Assembly: GCA_016235555.1 (NCBI GenBank)
Contig: JACRKC010000104.1
Location: forward strand, 17,752 to 81,751
Direction of reading: 5' to 3'
DNA length: 64,000 nucleotides
From: Verrucomicrobiota bacterium
Lineage (GTDB): Bacteria; Verrucomicrobiota; Verrucomicrobiia; Opitutales; Opitutaceae
Shown: positions 54,866 through 62,843 of the stretch, piece by piece
Position numbering within the stretch: the first letter of the stretch is position 1
Layout: each line of letters begins with the position of its first letter
Made by a program: the position numbers and the translations under genes
The notes under the pieces: generated by a model
The model's database searches: none
What the model was told of the DNA's origin: nothing
The model's input: only the letters and a program-made list of their open reading frames with translations

Positions 54866-55005
54866 GGGTGTAACAGGACGTGAGGTCAGCCAACGGATGC
54901 CTTGGTTGGAGCGGCGGTCTGTGACCGCCGACGGAGGAATGCTGGAGGTTCGACGGCGGTCACAGACCGCCGCTACAGCTGGCTGACCGCACCTCCTGTT
55001 ATACC
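54866..55005 (+). repeat. About 140-bp terminal-inverted-repeat element (copy D, variant arms)
   Basis: Arms gggtgtaacaggacgtgagg and cgcacctcctgttatacc differ from the other copies (caggac in place of ctcaaactg). The inner palindrome begins ggagcggcggtc, a GGAG variant of GTAG, and ends gaccgccgctac. It abuts the 128-bp element at 55006. Confidence 0.82.
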
Positions 55006-55133
55006 AACGGCTGCTGAAGAATGGACGATTGGGTCCCGTGGGTAGGTCGGGGTTTATCCCCGACATCCGCCGTCGGCGGACAAGTGTCGGGCGTAAAGCC
55101 CGACCTACGATGATCCAGATCTCAACAGCCGTT
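55006..55133. repeat. 128-bp element with AACGGCTG ends and GTAGGTCGGG core, copy 1
   Basis: Ends aacggctgctgaag and ctcaacagccgtt are inverted. The core gtaggtcggg...cccgacctac is shared with the in-gene element at 2269. The copy at 62463-62590 has the same length and differs at two positions. Confidence 0.88.
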
Positions 55134-55255
55134 GCGGATCCTCGCCTGGTCAAATTGCCGGTGCGTGCGCCGGCCCGGCTGCCGGACTTTTCCGGTCTGC
55201 GTGATTTCCTTCCGCCACCTTCCTTCCGACCGAGCCGGCCATCAAATCGAGGCAA

Positions 55256-55669
55256 TCACACGTTGTCGTCCTCGCCCGCACGGCCCTTGCCGCCATTGGC
55301 CGGGAGGTGGTGGGGAAAGGCGAGATAGTAGTTCATCAGCCACCAACTGCGCGACGAGCGGTAGAACAGGATTGGAAATCCGATCGCGCCAACGGCGGCC
55401 AGCACGGCCGCCGTCCGGCCGCCCAGCACGTTGAAATACCACAGCAACGCGACCGGCACCAGATAGAGCACGATGGTCATGCCGTAGTTGAGCGAGGCGG
55501 AGCCGAGGTAGAAGCCTTCGTCGTTGTTGCGCTCGATCGTGAAGCCACACGCCGAGCACTCCTTGTTCACCTGGAAAAGCGAATCCGCCCGGAAGAGCGT
55601 CTTCGCCCCGCAGTTGGGGCAGCGGTTGGCGAGACCACGGGCGATGATCTGGACGCGGGTGACTTTCAT
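55256..55669 (-). CDS. DUF983-family small membrane protein
   Basis: A 137-residue protein. N-terminal zinc-ribbon-like pair CPNCGAKTLF and CSACGFTIE, then GFYLGSASLNYGMTIVLYLVPVALLWYF and AAVLAAVGAIGFPILFY as two membrane helices. This is the DUF983 layout. Function is not established. It starts 6 bp after the tsf terminator, on the same strand, so it may be transcribed by read-through or its own promoter. Confidence 0.87.
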   Translation of the reverse strand: MKVTRVQIIARGLANRCPNCGAKTLFRADSLFQVNKECSACGFTIERNNDEGFYLGSASLNYGMTIVLYLVPVALLWYFNVLGGRTAAVLAAVGAIGFPILFYRSSRSWWLMNYYLAFPHHLPANGGKGRAGEDDNV

Positions 55670-55674
55670 GCGGC

Positions 55675-55708
55675 AAAAAAAGAGGCGCCCCGCAGTGAGC
55701 GGAGCGCC
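55675..55708 (-). terminator. Rho-independent terminator after tsf
   Basis: On the minus strand a 10-bp GC stem (ggcgctccgc / gcggggcgcc, one G-U pair) with a 5-base loop is followed by about seven T residues. It lies 31 bp past the tsf stop and ends the rpsB-tsf transcript. Confidence 0.88.
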
Positions 55709-55738
55709 CCGGCAAAGGGCAAACGGTTTCGTCGGCGC

Positions 55739-56332
55739 TCAGGCGCCGAGTTGGTAACGCGCGAAGCGCCGGATCTGGATGTTCTCGCCCGTCTTCGCGA
55801 TCTGCGCGGCGAGCAAATCCTTCACCGACTTGTCCGTCTGTTTCACGAACGGCTGGTCGAGGAGGCACACCGTGGAGTAGTAGTTCTCCAGTTTGCCCTC
55901 GACGATCTTCTGCACGACCGCCGGCGGCTTGCCCGCCACGGACGCGGACGCGATGTCGCGCTCCTTGGTCAGCTCGGCCTCGGGCACCTGGTCGCGCGAG
56001 ACGAAGAGCGGATTCGCCGCCGCGATCTGCAGGCAGAGATCCCGCACGAAAACCTTGAAGTCGTCGTTGCGCGCCACGAAGTCGGTCTCGCAGTTCACCT
56101 CGATGAGGACGCCGACTTTGCCACCCAGGTGGATGTAGCTCTCGATGAGCCCCTCCTTGGTGGAGCGGCTGGCCAGCTTGTCGAGTTTGTTGCCGAGCTT
56201 CTTGCGGAGGAGCGTCGTCGCCTCGGCCGCGTTGCCGTTGGCTTCGGTGAGGGCTTTTTTGCAATCGAGCAATCCGGCGCCGGTGGCGACGCGCAGATCG
56301 TTGACCATTTGAGCGGTGATGGGAGTGCTCAT
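55739..56332 (-). CDS. tsf: Translation elongation factor Ts
   Basis: A 197-residue EF-Ts that recycles EF-Tu-GDP. The N-terminal UBA-like domain (MVNDLRVATGAGLLDCKKAL), the core KLASRSTKEGLIESYIHLGGKVGVLIEVNCETDFVARND and the C-terminal VKDLLAAQIAKTGENIQIRRF are all present. It is a short form near 200 residues, as in Thermus and chloroplast-type proteins, lacking the duplicated core of E. coli. It follows rpsB by 21 bp in the standard rpsB-tsf order. Confidence 0.96.
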   Translation of the reverse strand: MSTPITAQMVNDLRVATGAGLLDCKKALTEANGNAAEATTLLRKKLGNKLDKLASRSTKEGLIESYIHLGGKVGVLIEVNCETDFVARNDDFKVFVRDLCLQIAAANPLFVSRDQVPEAELTKERDIASASVAGKPPAVVQKIVEGKLENYYSTVCLLDQPFVKQTDKSVKDLLAAQIAKTGENIQIRRFARYQLGA

Positions 56333-56353
56333 GAAATTTCTGGTGGGAAAAAC

Positions 56354-57250
56354 TTATTCGGCTTTGACCACGGCTTTGCGCGTGCGGACCGGGCGCTTCT
56401 TGGCGGGCGAGGCGGCCTCGGTCTCACTCTCGCCTTCGACGACCGCGGCGACATCCGCCGGCAACTCGACCTTGGTCAGATCGACCTCGGCGGTGGCGGC
56501 GGCCGCACTGGCTTCAGCGGCCGCCTTCACATCAGCGGCCCCCCGCTGCGCCCGGCGCGTTTCCCGCTGGGCGAGACCGCTCTGGATCGCGCCGGTGATC
56601 GTCTCGACGATGATGCGGATGGATTTGACGGCATCGTCGTTGCCCGGGACCGGGTGCGAGACGCTGCCCGGGTCGGAATTCGTGTCGACCAGGCCGATGC
56701 ACGGGATGCCCGCGCGTGCGGCCTCGGCCACGGCGATCTTCTCGTGACTCACATCGATCGCGAACATCACCGAGGGCATGCCACCCATGTCGACGATGCC
56801 GCTGAAATTCTTCTGCATGCGGACCATCTCGCGCTTGATGGCCGACTCTTCCTTGCGGGGAAGCTTGGACATCTCACCGCTGGTCTCCATCGCCTGGTAT
56901 TTCTTGAACTTGGCGATGGATTTCTTGACGGTCTCGTAATTGGTCAGCGTGCCACCCAGCCAGCGATCAACGCAGAACGGCATGTTGGTCGCAGCCGCGG
57001 CCTCGCGGACGATTTCCTTGGCCTGGCGCTTGGTGCCGACGAAAAGGACGTTGCCGCCGTTGGCGACCGCCTCCTCGATGAACGCGGCCGCTTTGACGAG
57101 GGCGTCGTAGGTCTTGCCCAAGTCGATGATCGTCACGCCCTGCCGGTGATCGAAAATGAAGGGCTTGGAGCGCGGGTTCCAGCGCTTGGTCTGGTGCCCG
57201 AAATGCACGCCTGCGTCGAGCAGGTCCTTGGGAGTGATGCTGATGCTCAT
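56354..57250 (-). CDS. rpsB: 30S ribosomal protein S2 with C-terminal extension
   Basis: A 298-residue uS2 protein of the small subunit: LLDAGVHFGHQTKRWNPRSKPFIF, NVLFVGTKRQAKEIVREAA, RWLGGTLTNYETV and IPCIGLVDTNSDPGSVSHPVPGNDDA. The globular part ends near residue 230. The remaining 65 residues are Ala/Val/Glu-rich with a basic end (KKRPVRTRKAVVKAE) and are an extension not found in E. coli S2. Its promoter should lie in 57251-57400. It is co-transcribed with tsf. Confidence 0.96.
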   Translation of the reverse strand: MSISITPKDLLDAGVHFGHQTKRWNPRSKPFIFDHRQGVTIIDLGKTYDALVKAAAFIEEAVANGGNVLFVGTKRQAKEIVREAAAATNMPFCVDRWLGGTLTNYETVKKSIAKFKKYQAMETSGEMSKLPRKEESAIKREMVRMQKNFSGIVDMGGMPSVMFAIDVSHEKIAVAEAARAGIPCIGLVDTNSDPGSVSHPVPGNDDAVKSIRIIVETITGAIQSGLAQRETRRAQRGAADVKAAAEASAAAATAEVDLTKVELPADVAAVVEGESETEAASPAKKRPVRTRKAVVKAE

Positions 57251-57416
57251 GATGATCTATGTATCTGACGACACACAGGTCGGCCGGAGGGCCGCCTTGC
57301 GATCGATGGATGCTAGTTGGATGTTTTTTGGTTGGATGTTTGCTGACAGAGTTGGTCAAAACACCCGCCGGCTGAACCGCTGGCAAGCGCGAACTAAACG
57401 AAATTTGAAAAAGGCA

Positions 57417-57445
57417 TTGACAGTCCCGGACACGAAAGGGACGTT
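57417..57445 (+). promoter_or_regulatory. Possible promoter of the initiator tRNA
   Basis: A perfect TTGACA at 57417-57422 lies 38 bp before the tRNA. With a 17-bp spacer the -10 would be gacgtt at 57440, a poor match, so only the -35 is convincing. The surrounding 57340-57420 is AT-richer than average. Confidence 0.4.
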
Positions 57446-57460
57446 CCGCGTCCCATTCGT

Positions 57461-57537
<77 letters not shown>

Positions 57538-57540
57538 ATG

Positions 57541-57582
57541 AACTCCCTCGTAACCGCAAGGTTACGGGGGAGTTTGGTTTTT
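57541..57582 (+). terminator. Rho-independent terminator after the tRNA
   Basis: A 15-bp stem aactccctcgtaacc / ggttacgggggagtt with a gcaa tetraloop is followed by tggttttt. It lies 3 bp after the tRNA CCA and should end that transcript. Confidence 0.92.
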
Positions 57583-57746
57583 AGCGCTGATGCAGCGGAA
57601 TGCAGGCAGATGCATCCAAGGAGTTCAAAGGGGACGACAGTTTCCGGTGTGAATGCACAAAGCGTGCCCGCGCGCGCCAAACCGCGCTCGCCAGCGAGCT
57701 GACCTCCCGTTGCGAAACCACACCGGAAAGCCGTGTGGAATTGCCG

Positions 57747-57886
57747 GGGTGTGACTCAAACTGAGGCCAGCGAATTGTAGCGGCGGTCTATGACCGCCGT
57801 CGAAGCACGGCTGGCGGTTCGTCGGCGGTCAGAGACCGCCGCTACAGCCGGGGCCTTCGGAAGTGACCTCAGTTTGAGTCACACCC
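57747..57886 (-). repeat. About 140-bp terminal-inverted-repeat element (copy F) with flanking direct repeats
   Basis: Arms gggtgtgactcaaactgag and ctcagtttgagtcacaccc are a perfect inverted pair, enclosing gtagcggcggtc/gaccgccgctac. Flanks gaattgccg (57738) and gaatagccg (57887) are a 9-bp direct repeat with one mismatch. It lies upstream of valS; the rest of 57583-57967 shows no gene. Confidence 0.9.
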
Positions 57887-57967
57887 GAATAGCCGGGGCC
57901 GAGGACGTTAGCCTTGCGTCGGGGTGGTGCGGCCGGTTTTCTCCGCGGTTCCAACCAAGCAACGACC

Positions 57968-60823
57968 ATGCCCGAGATCACCAAGAGCTACGAAGCGCGC
58001 GAGATTGAGAAGAAATGGTATGCCGCCTGGCAGTCCGCCGGGGCCTTCGCCGGCAAGGTCGTCGCCGGCAAGGATCCCTACACCATCGTCATCCCGCCGC
58101 CGAATGTGACCGGCGTGCTCACGATGGGCCACGTGCTCAACAACACGCTCCAGGACATCCTCATCCGCCGCGCGCGCCTGGAGGGCCGCAGCGCGCTCTG
58201 GATTCCCGGCACGGACCACGCCGGCATCGCCACGCAGACCGTGGTCGAGCGCGAGCTGCGCAAGCAGAAGGTGCATCGGCGTGATCTGGGGCGGGAAAAG
58301 TTTTTGGAGAAAGTCTGGGAGTGGCGCCACGAGAAGGGCGGCATCATCCTCGAACAGCTCCGCCGGCTCGGGGCCTCGTGCGACTGGGACCGCACGCAGT
58401 TCACGATGGACCCGCACTATTCGCGCGCGGTGCTCAACGTGTTCGTCGACCTCTTCAAGAAGGGCCACATCTACCGCGGCAAGCGCATGGTCAACTGGTG
58501 CCCGGTCTCGCAGACCGCGCTCTCCGACGAGGAAGTGATCATGAAACCGGTGAGCGGCACGATCTATCGCGTGCGCTACGAGCGCGTGGATGCGCCGGGG
58601 ACCTTCATCGAGGTGAAGACCACCCGGCCCGAGACGATCCCGGGCGACGTCGCCATCGCCGTGCATCCGGAAGACCCACGCTATGCCGGCTGGATTGGTA
58701 AAAAGGTGCGCCGCGCCCTCGGGCCCGCCGCGGAGATCCCGATCATCGCCGACACCGCGGTCGACAAGGAATTCGGCACCGGCGCGCTCAAGATCACCCC
58801 GGCGCACGACAAGGCCGACTTCGAGATCGGCGGACGCCACAAACTGCCCGCGATCGACGTGCTCGAGGCCGACGGCAAACTCAACGAATTCGCCGGCCCC
58901 GAACTCGCCGGCATGGACCGTTTCGCCGGGCGCAAGAAGGCGGCCGAGTTGCTCAAGGCCAGCGGTGCGTTGGTGAGCGAAGAGCCGTATGCCAACAACG
59001 TCGGTTACTCCGAACGCGCTGACGTCCCGATCGAGCCGCGCCTCACGTGGCAGTGGTGGCTGCGTTATCCCCGCATCGAGGAGGCGAAGACGGCGGTGCG
59101 CGACGGCCACATCAAGTTTCACCCCGAGCGCTGGAGCAAAGTCTACCTCCACTGGCTCGAAAACATCCAGGACTGGTGCATCAGCCGCCAGCTCTGGTGG
59201 GGCCATCGCATCCCGGTGTGGCGGAAGCGTCTCGTGAACACCGAGATCAACCCCGGATCGAAGGAACTGTGGGATCGGGTGCGAAAAGAGCAGAACACGG
59301 ATGCGCCGCTTTTCGAAAACAGTTTTTCAGGAGTGAGCGGCGAAATGTCTTGGTTTCGGATATTCGCGCTCGATGCGGACTGGCGCGAAATGAACGTCGT
59401 CACGACATCCGAAGCTGAAATCAAATGGCTTGAGGCGAACGGATATGAGCAGGACACCGACGTGCTCGACACCTGGGCGTCGTCGTGGCTCTGGCCGTTT
59501 GCGACGATGGGCTGGCCTGACGCGGAGAAGGCGAAGGCGCAGGGCCTCGATCATTTCTACCCGACCACGACGCTCGTCACCGGGCCGGACATCATCTTCT
59601 TCTGGGTCGCGCGCATGATCATGGCCGGTCTCGAATACATGCGGCCCGGCGAGCCGATCGAGCGGCGGATTCCGTTCAAGCACGTCTACTTCACCGGCAT
59701 CATCCGCGACCAGCAGGGCCGCAAGATGTCGAAGTCGCTCGGCAACTCGCCCGACCCGCTCGATCTCATCGACAAGTATGGCGCCGACGGCCTCCGCTTC
59801 GGCATCGTGTCGATCGCGCCGCAGGGTCAGGACATCCGGTTCCAGGAAGACCGGATCGAGGGCGGCAAGAACTTCTGCAACAAGCTCTGGAACGCGTGCC
59901 GTTTCCGCCAGATGAGCGGCGATGCCGGCGACAATTCCTCGCTCTCCGCGATCATGGCGCGGCTCGTGCCGGCGCAGTTCGACGCCGACGACCACGCGAT
60001 CCTCGACCGGCTCCTTTCCACCACGCGCGAGGTGGACCGCTGCTTCCGCGAGTTCGAGTTCAGCGGAGCGGTGCAGGCGCTCTACGCCTTTTTCTGGGGC
60101 GATTTCTGCGACTGGTATGTCGAGGTCTCGAAGGCGAAGCTCCAAAACGCCGGGACCAAGGCCAACTGCCTCGCGATCCAGGACCTCGTGCTGCGTCAGA
60201 CGCTGCTGCTGCTGCACCCGTTCATGCCGTTCATCACCGAGGAACTGTGGCACCTGCTCGGCTATGGCGCGGCGGACAAGTTCATCGAGGATGCACATCT
60301 CGAAAACGCGTCGCAGGTGGCCAACGTCGGCGTGCTGCACGGCCTCGCCCTCAATCACGCCGCCGCCGCGTCGGTCGAGCGTCTCAAGGATTTCGTGACC
60401 AAGGCCCGCGCGCTCAAGGCCGAGCACAACCAGGCCAGCCGCCGCGACTCGAAGCTCCTCGTGACCGCGAACGACGCCGACTGGTCGACGCTCGACGCCA
60501 ACCTCGCCAAGCTCGCGCGCATGTGCGGCGCCGCAAGCATCGAACGCCGCGCCAACGTCGAGAACGCTCCCGCCGCCGTCGCCGCGCTCGGCACGATCTA
60601 CCTCGATCTTGCGAGCACGGTCGATGCCGGCGCGGAAAAAGCGCGCCTCGCGAAGGAGCTCGACGTGCTCGCGAAGCACATCGCCGGCACCGAAGCGCGC
60701 CTCGCGAACAAGGCCTTCACCGACAAAGCCCCGCCCGCCGTCATCGCCGGCGCGCAAAAGCAGCTCGCCGACCAACAGGCGAAGCGCGCGGAGCTGGAGC
60801 GGTTGTTGAAGGCGCTGGGGTGA
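57968..60823 (+). CDS. valS: Valyl-tRNA synthetase
   Basis: A 951-residue class I synthetase charging tRNA-Val. HIGH-type motif PPPNVTGVLTMGHVLNNT near residue 40, editing domain about 195-340, DTWASSWLWPF near 498, KMSKS in GRKMSKSLGNSPDPLDLIDKYG near 582, the anticodon-binding helical domain, and a C-terminal coiled coil (LAKELDVLAKHIAGTEARL). Between RQLWWGHRIPVW and DVLDTW there is a segment near residues 421-475 (LFENSFSGVSGEMSWFRIF) that is longer than in E. coli and less GC-rich. Start ATG 57968 gives MPEITKSYEAREIEKKWY. Confidence 0.95.
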   Translation: MPEITKSYEAREIEKKWYAAWQSAGAFAGKVVAGKDPYTIVIPPPNVTGVLTMGHVLNNTLQDILIRRARLEGRSALWIPGTDHAGIATQTVVERELRKQKVHRRDLGREKFLEKVWEWRHEKGGIILEQLRRLGASCDWDRTQFTMDPHYSRAVLNVFVDLFKKGHIYRGKRMVNWCPVSQTALSDEEVIMKPVSGTIYRVRYERVDAPGTFIEVKTTRPETIPGDVAIAVHPEDPRYAGWIGKKVRRALGPAAEIPIIADTAVDKEFGTGALKITPAHDKADFEIGGRHKLPAIDVLEADGKLNEFAGPELAGMDRFAGRKKAAELLKASGALVSEEPYANNVGYSERADVPIEPRLTWQWWLRYPRIEEAKTAVRDGHIKFHPERWSKVYLHWLENIQDWCISRQLWWGHRIPVWRKRLVNTEINPGSKELWDRVRKEQNTDAPLFENSFSGVSGEMSWFRIFALDADWREMNVVTTSEAEIKWLEANGYEQDTDVLDTWASSWLWPFATMGWPDAEKAKAQGLDHFYPTTTLVTGPDIIFFWVARMIMAGLEYMRPGEPIERRIPFKHVYFTGIIRDQQGRKMSKSLGNSPDPLDLIDKYGADGLRFGIVSIAPQGQDIRFQEDRIEGGKNFCNKLWNACRFRQMSGDAGDNSSLSAIMARLVPAQFDADDHAILDRLLSTTREVDRCFREFEFSGAVQALYAFFWGDFCDWYVEVSKAKLQNAGTKANCLAIQDLVLRQTLLLLHPFMPFITEELWHLLGYGAADKFIEDAHLENASQVANVGVLHGLALNHAAAASVERLKDFVTKARALKAEHNQASRRDSKLLVTANDADWSTLDANLAKLARMCGAASIERRANVENAPAAVAALGTIYLDLASTVDAGAEKARLAKELDVLAKHIAGTEARLANKAFTDKAPPAVIAGAQKQLADQQAKRAELERLLKALG

Positions 60824-60930
60824 GTGGTCGGGGACGCGGCTCCGTCACAGCGAGGGCGCTCCCACTTTCTTGCCATGCTCCGTCGCTCTCACCGGACGGC
60901 AAGAAGCTGGAATGCTCTGCCACGGCGAAG

Positions 60931-61069
60931 GTGTAACTCAAACTGAGGTAAGTTTTCGAATGCCTAGGCTGTAGCGGCGGTCTATGACCGCCGTCGTTGC
61001 GCCAAGGGCATTCGTTCGGCGGTCACAGACCGCCGCTACAAATCGCTGACCTCAGTTTGAGTCACACCC
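60931..61069 (+). repeat. About 140-bp terminal-inverted-repeat element (copy G) with 11-bp direct repeats
   Basis: Arms gtgtaactcaaactgagg and ctcagtttgagtcacaccc enclose gtagcggcggtc/gaccgccgctac. It is flanked by an exact 11-bp direct repeat ccacggcgaag at 60920-60930 and 61070-61080. This is the clearest target-site duplication in the window. It separates valS from mazE in the 308-bp gap. Confidence 0.92.
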
Positions 61070-61131
61070 CCACGGCGAAGAGCGCCGTCCCTGGACTTGA
61101 CCGGCTCTACGCCGTAGATACCGTGCGGCCG

Positions 61132-61371
61132 ATGAAGACCGCCGTCGCCCGCTGGGGCAACAGTCTCGCTTTGCGCATTCCCCGCGATGTCGCGGAGAAA
61201 TCGCGCCTGACCGAAGGTGTGGAGGTCGAACTGGCGGCCAAAGCCGACGGTTTCGTGGTGCGTCGCAGGGCGCCGAGCTACGAGTTGTCGGCCTTGCTCG
61301 CAGGCGTCCGCCCGGTCAACCGCCACGCCGAAATCGCCACGGGCGCAGCGCGCGGCGGCGAAGTCTGGTAA
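61132..61371 (+). CDS. mazE: MazE/AbrB-type antitoxin
   Basis: A 79-residue swapped-hairpin antitoxin: MKTAVARWGNSLALRIPRDV is the canonical MazE N-terminus (WGNSxAxRIP), followed by LTEGVEVELAAKADGFVVRRR. The C-terminal tail would thread into the toxin. It binds its own promoter and neutralises the MazF encoded 1 bp after its stop codon. I start at ATG 61132; the open frame further upstream is read-through of repeat copy G. Confidence 0.9.
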   Translation: MKTAVARWGNSLALRIPRDVAEKSRLTEGVEVELAAKADGFVVRRRAPSYELSALLAGVRPVNRHAEIATGAARGGEVW

Positions 61372-61372
61372 G

Positions 61373-61705
61373 ATGAAAAACCGCGTGCCCGAGCGCGGCG
61401 ATTTGGTGTGGCTGGACTTCCAACCGCAGGCCGGACACGAGCAGGCGGGGCGGAGACCGGCATTGGTGCTGTCGCATCACGCCTACAATGCCAAGGTCGG
61501 TCTCGCGATTTGTTGTCCGATCACGAACCAAGCCAAGGGCTATCCATTCGAAGTTCCGGTCGGAGTCGCCAATCTGTCGGGCGTCGTGCTCGCGGATCAG
61601 ATCAAGAACCTCGATTGGCGCGTGCGGCGCGCGGAGTTCATCGCTGCTGCGCCGGACGAGGTATTGGCTGAAGTGCTCGCCAAGGTGCGGGCCGTGATCG
61701 AATGA
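61373..61705 (+). CDS. mazF: MazF endoribonuclease toxin
   Basis: A 110-residue MazF: RGDLVWLDFQPQAGHEQAGRRPALVLSHHAYN (the family opening with GDxxW and the EQxGxRPALVLS loop), AICCPITNQAKGYPFEV (catalytic-type Thr and Lys/Arg area), GVVLADQIKNLDWRVRRA. It is a sequence-specific mRNA interferase controlled by the MazE upstream. It overlaps the following flavoprotein by 4 bp, so the three genes may form one transcript. Confidence 0.92.
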   Translation: MKNRVPERGDLVWLDFQPQAGHEQAGRRPALVLSHHAYNAKVGLAICCPITNQAKGYPFEVPVGVANLSGVVLADQIKNLDWRVRRAEFIAAAPDEVLAEVLAKVRAVIE

Positions 61706-62280
61706 GTTTATCCATGCCCGCCACGCCCCGCATCCTCGCCTTCGCCGGCAGCGCGCGCCGCGAATCGTTCAACAAGAAATTCCTCGCCGTCGCGGTCGCT
61801 GTCGCGCGCGAGGCCGGGGCCGAGGTCACGCTCCTCGACCTCAACGATCTGCCCATGCCGCTCTACCACGGCGATCTCGAGGACGCGAGCGGGCTGCCCG
61901 AAAACGCCAGGAAACTCGTCGCGCTCATCGCGCAACACGACGCTCTCCTCGTCGCCTCGCCGGAATACAACACCATGATCACGCCGCTGCTGAAGAACAC
62001 CATCGATTGGTGCAGCGTGGCCGACGAGAATCCGTTTACCGGCAAAGTCGCCGCGGTGATCTCGGCCTCGCCGGGTGCGTTTGGCGGGATCCGCTCGATG
62101 CACATGGCGCAGCAGCTCCTGCTCAAGCTCGGCTGCCACGTGGTGTCCGGGCAGTGTGCGCTGCCGGCGGCGAACAAGGCGTTCGATGCGGACGGCAGGC
62201 TCCTCGACGCCCGGGCGGACAAATCCGTGCGTGCCCTCGTGCAGCAGCTCGTCGCGACGGCGGCGCGTTTTCGCGCGTAA
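61702..62280 (+). CDS. NADPH-dependent FMN reductase/quinone reductase-like flavoprotein
   Basis: A 192-residue flavodoxin-fold reductase: RILAFAGSARRESFNKKFLAV (phosphate-binding loop GSxRxxSxN), ALLVASPEYNTMITPLLKNTIDW (the conserved PEYN), KVAAVISASPGAFGGIRSM. Members reduce FMN, quinones, azo dyes or chromate. The start ATG overlaps the mazF stop; ATG 61714 is a possible shorter start. Coupling to a toxin-antitoxin pair is unusual. Confidence 0.88.
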   Translation: MSLSMPATPRILAFAGSARRESFNKKFLAVAVAVAREAGAEVTLLDLNDLPMPLYHGDLEDASGLPENARKLVALIAQHDALLVASPEYNTMITPLLKNTIDWCSVADENPFTGKVAAVISASPGAFGGIRSMHMAQQLLLKLGCHVVSGQCALPAANKAFDADGRLLDARADKSVRALVQQLVATAARFRA

Positions 62281-62321
62281 CGGCGCGCGAGAGTGGACCG
62301 GCAGCGTTGCCCTGGCCGCTG

Positions 62322-62606
62322 GGGTATAATTCAAAACTGGGGTCAGTTTCCGAATGCCTCGGCTGTAGCGGCGGTCTATGACCGCCGGCGGTGTGCCAAG
62401 GGGATTCGTTCGGCGGTCACAGACCGCCGCTACAGCTGGCTGACCGCACCTCCTGTTATACCAACGGCTGCTGAAGAATGGACGATTGGGTCCCGTGGGT
62501 AGGTCGGGGTCTATCCCCGACATCCGCCGTCGGCGGACAAGTGTCGGGCGTAAAGCCCGACCTACGATGATCCAAATCTCAACAGCCGTTGGTATGAGTT
62601 GCACCC
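62322..62606 (+). repeat. Composite repeat: 140-bp-type element carrying the 128-bp element
   Basis: Left end ggggtataattcaaaactg and right end ggtatgagttgcaccc are those of the 140-bp family. Between them lie gtagcggcggtc/gaccgccgctac, then the variant right arm cgcacctcctgttatacc of copy D, then the 128-bp element. Flanks ggccgctgg (62314) and ggccgctgc (62607) form a 9-bp direct repeat with one mismatch. Confidence 0.85.
62463..62590. repeat. 128-bp element with AACGGCTG ends, copy 2
   Basis: Same length as 55006-55133, with two base differences (t/c in the ggggtttat segment, g/a in gatccagatc). It is nested in the composite element 62322-62606. Confidence 0.88.
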
Positions 62607-62737
62607 GGCCGCTGCGGTGGAGGTGGCCGGGCTTGCGGCGGAGGCGACGGCGCTCACGCTCCCAGCCAAGTTAAGATCCTCGGGGCAAGCCCAGAGGCAT
62701 TAGACCAATCCCGCCATGCAACCCTCGACCACTCATC

Positions 62738-62793
62738 GTAGCGGCGAGCGCCAGCAAGCCGACGCTCTTCGACTCGCTGGCGCTCGTCGCTAC
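62738..62793. repeat. GTAGCGGCGAGCGCCAGC palindromic element
   Basis: Arms gtagcggcgagcgccagc and gctggcgctcgtcgctac. It lies 50 bp before the exported hydrolase gene. With the composite element it accounts for most of the 563-bp gap 62281-62843; no gene is seen there. Confidence 0.85.
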
Positions 62794-62843
62794 CCAACCA
62801 AGGCGAAGCAAGCTTCGCGGTATCGGACCCAAAAAACACCGCG

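Noticed and set aside
55307..57268. A 653-codon open frame on the plus strand
   Set aside because: It is antisense to DUF983, tsf and rpsB, all unmistakable genes.
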